Source: Heliocybe sulcata (taxonomy: Eukaryota; Basidiomycota; Agaricomycetes; Gloeophyllales; Gloeophyllaceae). From it: a stretch of 64,000 nucleotides of DNA. Position numbers and translations under genes: made by a program. Under the pieces are notes generated by a model. It saw only the letters and a program-made list of their open reading frames with translations, searched no databases and was not told the origin of the DNA. Shown here piece after piece: positions 32,931 to 44,754 of the stretch (positions are counted from its first letter, which is position 1; the number at the start of each line of letters is the position of its first letter). The stretch is from NCBI GenBank assembly GCA_004369045.1, contig ML213510.1, forward strand, positions 818,736 through 882,735, in the 5' to 3' direction.

Positions 32931-34224
32931 CTACAATTCATCCCAGTTCTGCCTATGGACCTCCTCCTCAGCTGCAGCCTGTGATTGCTGCTGTCTCCTC
33001 TCTTCCTTATAGTAAGATTTGAGACTATGAATCGCCCCAAACATTTGCGAGGACAATCTCCCTCGGCGATTATCATCGGTTAGGCCGGCATTTGAGAAAT
33101 CCCACTCACATGGTACTTGAGGAAGTTGGCCATTGCATAGCATGGCATTATTTTCGAGTCCTGAGTATATTTTAGTTATTTTTTATATTTTGTGCGTATA
33201 TAGCTACTGAAGCTGTTCTCTCTTGTGCGGTGAGTAATGTATCAAGGTTTATATTACGTATGTTACCTTCTTCGGTGCATTGCCTACCAGTGGTCATACC
33301 GTCATTATACCAAATATTTCCTGTGTTATCAATGAACCAGGATGTAAAGTGAAAGCCTCCAAAGTATATAATTCCTCTAAGGTGATACCTCTTTTGCTTA
33401 TTACAACTGAGGTATAAATACCTGCTTAGTGTTATTGCATTTGTTGGTGTGTGTAAAGCGATAATACCAGGAAGCTTCGAAATGGTTGTTACTGATTTGA
33501 CATTTTGTCTACAACACTTAACTCCCTGGTAGGCACCCTCGGGATGGAGGATTTTCTCAATCCACTTACGAGTATTCAATACTGGGGTATTTTGACCAGT
33601 TGAAAAGGATGAATTCCATTCAATTAGGAGGTTTGTAATGTCGTGAAGGATGGTGTGGCTGCATATTGGACATGTTGAAGTGATTGTACCTATTGCCTGG
33701 GTTTCTGTTAGCTCTTGATATAGTTCTACAACACTGGTCCCTACACCACGCCGTAAAGGGAATCTATTTCTATCAATTTTGTTGAGTGCGATTCTTGCAT
33801 GGTCCCTACATTTTTCCATATTGAGCTCACCTGAATGTATCAATTTAAAATCTGATAGCATGTTGATTATTGTATCATTTATGCCAATTATTTCCGACCA
33901 TCTTTCTGGATTGTCTGACCATAAATTATATAGTACCATGAGTAGAGCATCATATGCACAGCTGTAATTTGACTTCCATATGAATCCTACGGGATCTGGT
34001 CTTATTGTAATCTGCTGTACGTGATTGGGGGTATTTTTGGGTAATTCATCTGCTGCATGCTGATTGATGTTGTATTGGAGATCGCTGTTAGGACTATAAA
34101 TTTTGTATACATCTTGATCCTCTTTTGTTAATGGTCTTAGCACATCTTTTGTTCTTGTTGGTTTAACTAAAGTCCATTCAGAGTCTTCTATCACATCAAT
34201 AGGTTTCAGCGGATCAATTGCCGT
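32931..34224 (-). pseudogene. Helitron USP-like cysteine protease domain, frameshifted near its end
   Basis: Directly downstream of the helicase and in the same frame, separated only by an in-frame TAG. It has a ubiquitin-specific-protease-like layout: catalytic Cys in SNYSCAYDALLMVLYN, two CxxC pairs (CPICS; KCCRQN), and the distal His/Asp region (GGFHFTSWFID, then WYNDG). A frame change near 33,172 leads into a further piece (CEWDFSNAGLTDDNRRGRL) that ends at 32,931 in a Gln/Glu-rich tail. Cysteine protease domains of OTU/USP type are known passengers of eukaryotic Helitrons. The stop, the frameshift and the lack of its own clear ATG make it a broken part of the Helitron polyprotein. Confidence 0.7.
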
Positions 34225-37200
34225 CTATCTAATTGCAGGATGCACGGTGTCCGGGCAATAGTCCACTTTCCATTGCTGGTATGACCGGATCAGTGTGTTT
34301 CTGCGGTGGCCTTCAATGTGGGCAGGAAGAGTTCCATGATAGGTAAGATTAGATATATGGTCTAATATCTCCAATTCTCTGAACTCCTGTCTGAGAAACC
34401 CTGAAGCTCCTCCAGTGATCTGTTTTGGATCGAAACCTTGGACAATAACAGTACCATCAGCAGAAGCACTACGTGACAAGCAGGTGTAATACGACTGGTG
34501 ATTATTACAGTTGTTAAGGTCTACCACATTATTTGGTCTCGTTCGTCCTTGTGAAGCATAATCTGTCATTGCGAAATTTGGGAGTACTGGGATTTGTTGT
34601 CTGACTATTTTCTCAAGAGTATCATTAGGTAGTCGGCACTCGATTTCTATACTCTCCCTGTTGATAGGTACTACATTGATAGGTAATCCCTCAATCTGAA
34701 CTGGAGTAGGGGGATTCATAAGCTCCACAAACAGAGTATCTAAAATGGGTACACTATTTATGTCATGAGAGTGCCATGTAATAACCCTGGCCTCAGCGCC
34801 ATTGGTTATACAACATTCTGTTGCTATATTTTTTTTGATTAACACAGGCATGCCTTTTGATAGTGACAGTTTACCGGCAACATGACCAGTATCAGTGTGC
34901 GGTAGGTTCCAGAGTATCTTTTGGACTTCAGGATCAATTATCTCTGAGGCATGTACTTGTTTTGAATGTCTATTGTTTTTTCTTTTCTTGTTCAGGGTCG
35001 GATTCTTCCATTTGTCTATTGAATAGAATTCCGTCAGGTTTTGATTTGTATCTATGGCATATTGCTTAGCACCTAGTATATTAATCTTGTCTCTGTGCAT
35101 GTTACGTGCTGTTATCATGGATACGTGTCTGAATCGTGGGTCTGCTAGTTTTGGTTTACCATGTTCAAGACCTGCAATACGAGATCTAAGAAAAGCAATA
35201 TCTTCTTCTGTACATGCTTTATACCTCATGTTTTCCAGTGCAGTACGCAATTTTGCATCTTGTTCAGTTTGTGTTCACTGTCTCATGTTTTCCCGTAAAA
35301 TCACAACTACTGTGAATTGGTGCCACAAAGCTTTACCTATGGCAGTTTGTTGTGCAGTAAGAGACATGCGGGGGCCAGGCTTAGTACCTACAGATGCACT
35401 GTATAGGGGCTGGCGGTTCATGGCTGGAGGAAGCTGGGCAAAGTCACTGCAGAATATCATATTAATCCCACCAAATGGCTCATCATTATTGCCTTTACCT
35501 TTGCATAACTGAGCACAAATATGATACAAATCATAACAGCTGACCATGGATATTTCATCAATGAATATATAATCAATGGTTTCCAGCTTGGCTTGCATAT
35601 TAGCAGTGCTGCTACTGGATTTATTCATTGTATCTGACTTATCTGCAACACCTAATATTGAGTGGTATGTAGAGCCACCTACAATTGCTGCAGCAGAGCC
35701 AGTAGGAGCTAGTACTAGGAATCTATGAGACTCATTTTGCTGTTTAAAGAATTCAATTAATGCCTTTATAACCTGAGATTTCCCAGTACCAGCCATGCCA
35801 CCCAGATACATTTTTAGTTGATCTGATTGTGGCATAGAAGCGTGATTAGATATGACCCTGAAAGCTCGTTCTTGCTGTGGACGTAACGAAAATAGATTTA
35901 CAATGGCAGCTTGTAGTGTTACAATATTAGGATTATTACTGATAAAATCCTTAAGTAAGTATCTCTTGTCAACAATTTTGACTTCATCATGGTTAACGTG
36001 CTGGACAGGAACAGATACTACAGTAGGCCTACGGGTTGCTCTGTCTTTCTCACGCTTTTGGAGGATATCGTCTTTCTTATGCTGAATACTATCAGTCCAA
36101 TGCTGCTTATTTCTTAATTCAATGTATATATCCTCTGGTAGCTGAAAGTCACATTTACCTCTTAACGGTGCCAGCCAGCCAGAGCTTTTCAATACAGACT
36201 CCATTTCTTCCATTTGTCTCAACCTATTGATAGTTCTTCTTCCTACTTGTGTATACTCATTGGCATCGGGATGCACTATAAAATCTAAATCATCATACAT
36301 ATCATCAATCTGGTCAGAGTTTACTCCAATCCTCAATAGTAATTCTTTAGTATGCAGAGTGGGTAACCCAGAACTGAGTCCCGCTTTCCGTTGTTTCGAG
36401 TAGTCATCGCGGGCATCATAGCATTCATATCTGATATTAAAAAAATTCATTAACTCTTGCTGCCTAGAAGTAAACTCGTAACAGACGAATGCATCATCCC
36501 AACTCTCATCTTGATCTTTAAGGTTTCTGCCTCTTCTCCAGGGTTTAAATAATGTTAACATAGTGACACAGTAGAACTCACGATTCCCACTGTCTTTTCT
36601 GGGAATGTTTCCTCCTATAAAATTAGGAACGATTGAGAACATCTCTTTGACCATGTTAACATAATGAGTATTGTGCTGTGGATGGGGTTCTTTGAATTTA
36701 AGTCTAATATGTTCGTTTAAGGTATCATCAGCTTCTTCTATGTTGGCATCCTCTTGCTCATTCAAATTGTTTAGCTTATCATCTGGATTCAATGACAGTG
36801 ATTTATTATTTTTTAAATAGTGTTTTCTTGAAAGGCGAATCCAGTCGTAAAGATTAACATGTTCATACTGATCTGGCCTATATATATAATCCATAACCAC
36901 TGAGTACATAGTGTAGCCATCGGAGGTCTGCTTTATTAATACTTGATTCTTGGAGCCTTGTATATCATTATTAATTTTTAGATCGTGGGAATCGGTTAGT
37001 TCGCTTGGTATATCCCAGTCACTCAAGACTTCACTAACATAGGATTTCCAGTAGACAGTTTTGAATTTGTGACTGGTGTAGTGGTCAGGATTTCCCAATA
37101 AATAAGCACTAGCCATAGGGGCTCCAATTTCCATTTTAACAGATAGAGAATTAACTACACGTGTTAATAATTTTCTTGCCTTTTCCTGTTCGCTGGCATT

Positions 37201-40200
37201 TCCTCCTATCATCATAGATTGTCTGTCAAACACGTCATGTATTGTCTGAAATATAGTGTATGTTTTCAAAGGAGTTTTTGTGATATAATCTGTGACATAT
37301 GCTACAATGGCTTTCAAGGCTGTTCCCGAGAGTAGACTAGTCACATCTGAGTTCGATCTCAGGAGGTATGTTAAAGCAGGAGAAAATGTATTCATTGTAC
37401 TTTCTAGTTTTTTAAGTTGGATAGATCCATCTTCATCATCCACAATTGACTTTTCAATAATAGGACGAGGAAATCTGGCTTTGCACTGGCCATTTACAAT
37501 GCAGTGATCTCCGCATTTATGTAGGTTTGATCGGTATAACAGATCATTAACTGTATTTTTGAATTGATGCCTCCAAGAATTAGTATGTGCACAAATAGAG
37601 CAATCTATTTGCAGAGAGTGGTCGCATGGAACAGGAGGACATACCGGTAGGGTTTGCGTAGGATCTTTATATCTCGGATCACTCTCTGCATACTTGACTT
37701 CTGCTTCAACTTGGGATAATGTCTTATTGATAAATTCACCCTGATGTACGCCTTCTAAGTACTGGATCATTTTTTTTTGGAATGTAGAATCAGATCCAGT
37801 CATGCGGTCTCTGATTTCTTGGGGACTTAGAGAGTTGGTTATCCATAGAAGTAGATGTAAGTGGAGCGTTAGCCTCCCTTGTTGTTCTACCGTACCATAG
37901 TATGCTGACGATCTGCCATATAGTCCATCATGCTCAGAACCTATACCTAATACATGTTTCACAAATAATTTAACCATCATGTCAAAAAATCTTGCACCAG
38001 CAACAGGATTTGTAGCAATTAATCTAGATCTCTCATCTTTGGGTAGAATATCTAAGCTAAATGTCTTATTGGTATTAGCGTAATAAAGACATATTGGATG
38101 CTGGACATCTGCTGGAGCGAAAGTAATAAACCACGAGGGAGCACCTTTGTAACTTATCAATGACCATATATCATTTCTCATATATTTCTTACTCGTGAGA
38201 GACCCGTCCACGCCCCCGCCTACTAGGTCCAGATCATGTAACAATTGGAAACAATTTTTCTCATTGGTTGTTGATGGTTGTACCTTATCTCCTTTGGACA
38301 GCCTGGCAGCGAGATCAGTTAGGACATATTTATTTATTGATAGTAACCGGTCAGAAATATTGGCAAAAGAGCTTCTGTTTGCAGCCAGAAATCCACCTGT
38401 GGTACTGGACTTTATCTGCTCGTGATTGAAAGCAATAATAGGGAAATATTGGTCTGTTTGGAATCGTTTGTCATGGTACATCAGGAGTTGTTGCTTGTGT
38501 AATTTCTCTGAAATTTTTGAAGAGCAATTAACATTACCTAATCCACCTAATCCATAAGGGAATAGCCAAGGAAACATTTGAGGATATAATTGAGGGTTAT
38601 TGTACATCGACTCTGGTTCCTCAGCATGACCTACTGCCATAACCTTACCAGAACTGGTCAAGTGTTTCATAGCTAGTGCTTTAAGAGCTTTTATGCTTTT
38701 TGAGTATAGTTGAGTGCCCGTGACTCCATGTACCACTAGAGGGCACGGACCTGTCTCTGTACCTTCTTCATCACCATTGAAGTGCAGGCTAGTAGCCAAT
38801 GCATCGGTATCTTGGCCTTTAGGATGGTAACTTACAACCACTGGTGGACTATTATTATTATACCCTTTTAGATTCTCATATGATATGGTGAGGTCATGAT
38901 AATCAGAATGATTCAGTTTTAGCCACTCCAAAGCTCGACTCACCCTGTTATGACTGACAAGTAAAGGGGTTCGCTTAAAGTCATCATCTACTGGCTGTGC
39001 TGGTCCAGTAAAGATGAATGCTAGTACTTCATCCATTTCACTGCGTGGAGGTGGTAATGTATTGTGAATTTTTGGAGTGGGATTAGCAAACATAATAGCA
39101 TTAGCTCTCATTTTAAGACCTCCAGCAGCGACTCTCACTACACACCGGTTATGTCGCACCTTTGCTATCATAAGCTGCTCAGCTAAAGTCAGGTTTTTGA
39201 GAGCTTCTGGCACACTTCCGATCCATAGTCCACTGGCAAGAGCATTCGGAGGTATACAACCAGTTTGCAAAGAAGTACCACATTCCGGACAGACAAATGT
39301 GCAATCATCAGCAAGAACAGGTCCTTCTATAGGACCAATGGGATCAGAAACTACAAACCGCTCTTTTCTGGTGATATTAGCATTAGCTACAGTAAGTATA
39401 CTAATCACGGAGTCATACTTAGCTAGTGGTGTCATGATTTTAGTCGGATACAAAATGCCACATACTGCACAGCCTGACTCTTCTATGAGATCAGGTCGCT
39501 GATCTTGACAGAAATTATGTATTAACTTTTGGATATGGTTATGATCGGGAGGACAAGGAGGGAATTTGATATCATTAGAATTTTCTCGATAATTAATACG
39601 GTTGATGTTACCTCTGTTATTTAAAGTCCATAATCTGCTATCTGGGTTAGTCAGATTAATTTTCTGCTTGAAATACGTTGCAGTAGATTTTGGTATATAA
39701 GGAGCTAGTACAGCATAATATTCAGGACACCTCGAACATGTATGATTCCGCACTGCATCTCTCATGTACTTTATCAACCACCGAGGGCTGAGATTTATAT
39801 TATGAAGGTCAGCTATCTCTTTGAGCCAAGGCCCGGAAAGTTGTTCTGCAAGCAGGTGAATAGGAGCTTGACTAAATATAATATTTTTATTATCTCTATA
39901 CATATGTCGTGCCTCATCAAGAAGACAGTAGTCAATGAATTTAAAGTGGGTGTCAGGATTTCCGAGAAACATAGAGGATGTCGACCATTCAGGTATAATA
40001 TACGGGTATTTTATTATAGCCTCCACATGGTACGCGGCTCTAGAGACTGCACGTCTACCTCCACCTATCTCTATGTTAATGTGTTCTATAGAACGATAAG
40101 ATATAGCGGAATGGGAATGTACGGGCCTGTGGCGTCTGAATAAAAGAAAGGAATTACCAAAAATGAATATTAAACGTTTACAAGTTTGTGGAAAATATAT

Positions 40201-40608
40201 CAAAATTAAATTAAGACAAATCTGAATCAATTTAGCGTTGCATGGAAGATAGGGCATGGTCAAGAGAGTCATACGTGTAATCTTCAAGTGCATTCTGTGG
40301 CAAACAATGATAGTGGTAAATATAAGGCACCAGGTTACAAACATCTTATCTTTGACATCGTTAATCTGAAGCTCCCCAATGCCGCTGGTCCAGGAATACA
40401 TGACCGTCCTGGTCCAAGATTCAGTGACCATTTTGGTCCAAAATTCAGTGACCATTCTGGTCCAATAGTCTGTGACCGTACTGGTCCAATAGTCTGTGAC
40501 CGTACTGGTCCAATGATATATGTAATCCAATGGTAGGGTCGACAAGCCTGGTGTTTGATTGAATAGAAGACGGTAAAAGAGCTTCATGACAGAGATCTGG
40601 AGCAGCAT
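34225..40608 (-). CDS. Helitron Rep/Pif1-helicase protein, one in-frame stop
   Basis: The first ATG in the frame is at 40608; the frame itself is open from 40710. The N-terminal region has an 8-residue repeat (DYWTSTVT type) and then Cys-rich segments (CSRCPEYY; CAVCGILYP) like the zinc-binding part of Helitron proteins. The Rep domain shows the HUH motif in LTLHLHLLLWI (residue about 950 counted from 40710) and a two-tyrosine YVTDYITK motif (about 1,140). The SF1 helicase has a Walker A GMAGTGKSQV (about 1,640) and IFIDEISMVS. A TGA follows RENMRQ; the same frame then continues with helicase motifs (YASQGRTRP; YTCLSRSA) to 34,225. It would make nick-and-roll transposition if intact. Confidence 0.88.
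40387..40530. repeat. 24-bp minisatellite, five full units and a partial
   Basis: Units begin GGTCCA at 40,387, 40,411, 40,435, 40,459, 40,483 and 40,507. Units 4 and 5 are identical and unit 3 differs at several bases. Because 24 is a multiple of 3, the array keeps the Helitron frame open and encodes an 8-residue repeat (DYWTSTVT and variants). Confidence 0.9.
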
Positions 40609-40710
40609 GATAGTCAGTTGCAATCCGGAGAGCAGTAGCAAAATGGTCGGAACAATGAAGGATGCAACAAGCCGTACATCGGGGCCCAGGATAATGTTCC
40701 CACGCCGCAA

Positions 40711-41191
40711 TTTCCATTTATATCATAACTATAACGTTTATACATGTGAATACAAACAGTGGAACCCGGATGGGAAAGTGAAACACCGCTATTGGATCAA
40801 CGCCACAAATTAGAATATTTATCATAGAGAATTGACTATTTGTTTGTTTTTTCCCCTGTCATTTTTTTTCTTTTTTTTTTCCTTAATGACAAAATACTCT
40901 GTAGAAACCGACTAATGTTAACTTCCATGGGGTCGACCGTACGCCACGAAGGCTATTTATATCACAACAAAGAGCGTCACATATATATATATATTTGCGC
41001 ATGGTCATCTTTGTTAGGTAATATTGTCACAAATACTACAAAGGTCAATTATATGCCATTATGCTAAGTGCTGCCGTTACCTTAAGTTTTACGAAAAAAA
41101 TCCTATATTTTTAACTTCACAAGCCTCAGTTTATTGATCAATCCATCATCGCGACATTATTATTGCAGTCAAAAAATAACAACTTGGCGTA
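40711..41191. other. AT-rich gap upstream of the Helitron frame
   Basis: Holds T- and A-runs and a (TA)n stretch at about 40,982-40,994. It may contain the Helitron promoter and 5' end, which I could not fix. No gene seen. Confidence 0.4.
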
Positions 41192-44100
41192 TCAATCAAC
41201 TACAGGACTGGTAATCACGACGACCCACTGCAGATTCAGACTCAGAACCGGATCCGTTCCCTGTATGGGCTTGGTGGGCTTCCACCGAGTAATGGTGTAC
41301 CCTACCATGGCTGTCGACCCAGCAGGGACCTCAGTGGTAAACTCCGGTAGACCAACCTGATCCAAACGATCAATCCACTTGTCCCAGTTCAGAGCTCGGT
41401 CCACCACATTCAAACGTCCATCATAGATGGGCACTTCTCATCGCGTCAGAAGATAAAAATAGATATCAATGAAACCAACTCACCCTTGTCGTTCAGATCT
41501 AAGGTCCGGTTGGCTTGGTCCCTACCCACAGAGGAAGCAGGTTTGACGCTCTTGGAAGGGCTGAACAAAGGGGGGCGGGAACTGGGAGTAGATGGCGCGC
41601 CGACATCTAGAATAATTGATGTTAGTATAATAATCAATAAATATGATAGACACGTACTGGCAGGACCCCCGCTGCTCGTGCTAAATTGGACTGCATCACC
41701 GTCCATCCGAGCGACCACATGCTCAGTTTGATCATACACGGTACCCACCACACTCAACCATCTCTGCCACTCCAAAGTATAGAATACTCCTGACAGATAC
41801 TTAAAGGAAAACCCGCTGCGCTCCACCGGCTTATGCAAATAACATTCGGTCACTGCCACCACAGAGGCACATAAAACAGGCGTGTCTTCCTGGAGAACCG
41901 CGATTGCCGAATCCTTCCGTGAGGTGACGTGCAAGATGTCGGGGGAAATACGGGACAGGTTCAGGACGCTAAGGCCTTTCTGCTGGAAGCAGAGAGACTT
42001 CTTAATAAACCTGCATAGCATATTGAATAAAACAATAAAATATGATAATAAATTACATACTCCAAGTCCTTCTGAACGTGAGGACATATGGGGTCGCGAC
42101 TGCTGTTGGGTAAACGGTTCTTGCAGGGCGCATAGGTTTCATGACACTTCAGATGGAACTTGAGGTGACCGAACAGTACATTCCCAGTAGACCTGCCGCC
42201 AAAGTCCCTATAAGGTTTGGCATTTACCCAACTGCAATCAAATAAGTATCAGCATCGCGGAAACAATAAACAGTACGCACTACTTTAGGGCAGGTAGATC
42301 CTCATAAGTGTCGGCCATTGCTGCCTCCTCAAACTGCTTGAACAAGTTCCGATTGGGGGCAGGCCTATGTTTATCGATTAGCGTACCGAACGGGTATTCA
42401 TAGTGTAAACACTCACCCTTTGTCGACTTTAGCATTGCTTCCCTTACCCTTCTCTACATTGTCCACCGAACGTCTCCTTATTTGAATATTAACCAAATAT
42501 AATACAGTTGTGTGAAAAATACTCACAGAACTTTAGGCCGGTCATCGTCATCGCTATCTGTTTCGGCAGGCTTGGGAGGCGCACTGGACGTGTTTCCCAA
42601 AATAATCAGATATTTATCGAACATAAAATGAAATAAAAACGTACATGGGACGGGGACGATCGTCATCGTCAGGCTCTTCCTCTTCATCGCTTTCACCACC
42701 GCTCTTCTCCATAAATTCCTGCTCTCCTTCTTCCTCATCGACCTCTTCCTCCTCAGAGTTATTGCCACGGTTTCCATCATCCGCTACGCCTTCCTCACTG
42801 TCCTGGGCTTCATCGCCTTCCTGTCCATCATCATCTTCCGTGTCTAAGTCAAACAAGTCATCAGACCGGACAGGCGAAGACTGTTCCAAGCGTCTAAAGC
42901 AGAAGAGAAAAAAAAAGTAGATTAAGGATCGCGTTGAAAATATAAATGAGCAAGAAATACGCACTCGGTTTTAGGCGCGGCCTTGACAGAGGGTGGACCG
43001 CCGGCACTCTCCTTCTTACCCACCACTTTTTGACGCTTGATTACCGGCCTGTGCAGATGATCAGAATGTAATTAAATACAAAATGAAATCATGTAACGCA
43101 CTTCTGTGTCGAGGAAGGTCTAATAATTTGACTAAATTATGATAGAGTCAGCCCGATAATATATAAAACAAAATATGCGATAAAACATACCTATTGGAGG
43201 GTGACGGGAGAACTTGAACGTCGTCATCAGAGCCTGGAATCCGACGCTTATTGCCGGCAATTGTGCTATAAGAATAAGTCAGCGTTTGAGCGATGTAAGA
43301 ATTATTTAATATAACTGACATCTTCTTTTTCAAAGGTGTAACCGCCGCCTGGGCAGAGCGCTTGACATCCAGGGTCTGAGCAATTAGTTCCTTAGTGGAA
43401 GGCATATCACTTGAAGCTCCAATAAGTCTACTATCAATGACACCACATGATAAACATTCAACAAACCCAGTTTCGTCTTCGGAATCCGAGGTAATATTGA
43501 TAGCATCCTCCGCCGTCCCAGGTAATCCTTGGTCTGGATGGTCGCTAGCGGCGACACGAGATCTATTCTTGCTTTCGCTGGATAATCAAATAAGTGCAGA
43601 TAATAAAGAAGCAATTGGCCGACATACCGATTCTTGGCGGTCGAAGCCTTAGATGATTCGCCGGTCTTAGGACCATCTCCCTCCTTATTTCTCGTAGCTC
43701 TAAATCAATAATATTCAGTCGCATTGTAATTCCAAAATAATCAGGTAAAGTGCCACGAACTTTTTCTTCGGGACAATTCTCCGGTTACCGACTTTCCGAG
43801 CGGAAGTCCGGGTATTGCTAGATTGACTATATTGGAACAATCATCAGCGTGAAATAAATGGCGGCATAACATACTAAGACTCACACTGCAGCTGAAGCTG
43901 AAGTTCCTCCACCGCTGTCAGGAGCGAGCTCCGTCTCCGGTATAGCCGTCATGCTGTAATTGAATAGGAAAAAAAGATAATTAAAATAGGAAAAGAGAAG
44001 GAACAGCAAAAAGTACCTGGTTAACACGGTAAGTTCAACAGGACTGTGCATCGCGATTTAGGATATTAAATATACAGTAAAAACATATAAAAATGACATA

Positions 44101-44242
44101 CCTCCCAATACGTCTATTGGGAACTGACTTGCGTGTCGACTTTCTACAGAGGAAACTTAAGAACGTAGAAGAGTATAAATAAAAGTTGGACGCACCTGGT
44201 CGGTGTCTCCAATTCAGAGGAGGGTGTCGCCATAAAATTCAT
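41192..44242 (-). CDS. Many-exon acidic protein of unknown function within the insert
   Basis: I do not recognise the family. From the ATG at 44242 (or 44233) about 15-17 short exons separated by 45-70 bp introns can be followed: MATPSSELETPTR, then KSTRKSVPNRRIG, basic AT-hook-like pieces (ARKVGNRRIVPKKK), a segment with a CLSCGVID pair, a long Glu/Asp-rich exon near 42,650-42,890, then LFKQFEEAAMADTYEDLPAL, a Cys/His cluster (HLKFHLKCHETYAPC, later CPHVQKDLE) and a globular C-terminal half with FSFKYLSGVFYTLEWQRW. It ends TSPVVD at 41192. Basic plus acidic tracts and Cys/His residues suggest a nuclear DNA- or chromatin-binding protein. All splice sites look intact. Exon ends are approximate. 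Confidence 0.6.
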
Positions 44243-44754
44243 AGAGTACGACACTGTATTTATATTACCAACGGCGGATGCAGACGAACACCCTAAACCC
44301 TAATAATCACATTGAAGATGAGATAGAAGCGTCTAGAAGCGAGTACGAGTGTGCAGGATGCATACCCTCAGCCGTCGCTTATTTAGCGCCAGCGGTCTTA
44401 TGAAGTAATTGCAAATACAGAGTCGGTAACGCGCTCATGAATAGCACCTACAATAAATATACCTTACTGCCAGTCTCACTACACTGAGTACTTCCCGGTG
44501 CGAAAGACAACATGAGTTGCGGCGTGAATGAATCAGGGATATATTGAATAATACCTCCTAGTCAACACATAACCCCACCCCCCACCACCCAACTTGAAGA
44601 CCCGATACCCGGCAAGTAGCGACTAGCGACGGTTGAAATATAACCGCTCTTCTCAATCAGCGCCGGATTATTGTGATGCAGGACATCCAAAAATAGTGCA
44701 CTCAGCTCGAGCGGCACGATAACGGTGACTGTAGAAGCTGCCAGAATTGAACCC
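44243..44754. promoter_or_regulatory. Divergent intergenic region between two insert genes
   Basis: About 510 bp separating the minus-strand acidic gene from the plus-strand GDIVEV-family gene. It should carry both promoters. No coding frame with support. Confidence 0.35.

Larger units (their letters stand above)
32931..40710 (-). mobile_element. Helitron (rolling-circle DNA transposon), coding part
   Basis: A single reading frame of about 2,510 codons (40,710 down to 33,172) encodes a Rep domain, a Pif1-type helicase and a USP-like cysteine protease. It is interrupted by an in-frame TGA at 35,274-35,272 and an in-frame TAG at 34,227-34,225, with a frameshift near 33,172 separating the last roughly 75 residues (to 32,931). 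There are no internal introns. Base composition is clearly richer in A+T than the host genes. I could not place the 5'-TC and CTRR-3' termini or the 3' hairpin. Few breaks in so long a frame point to a young but probably non-autonomous copy. Confidence 0.85.

Noticed and set aside
35250-35274. Programmed readthrough at the Helitron TGA
   Set aside because: The codon after TGA is ACA, not the CTA context, and a second stop plus a frameshift occur downstream; plain decay is simpler.
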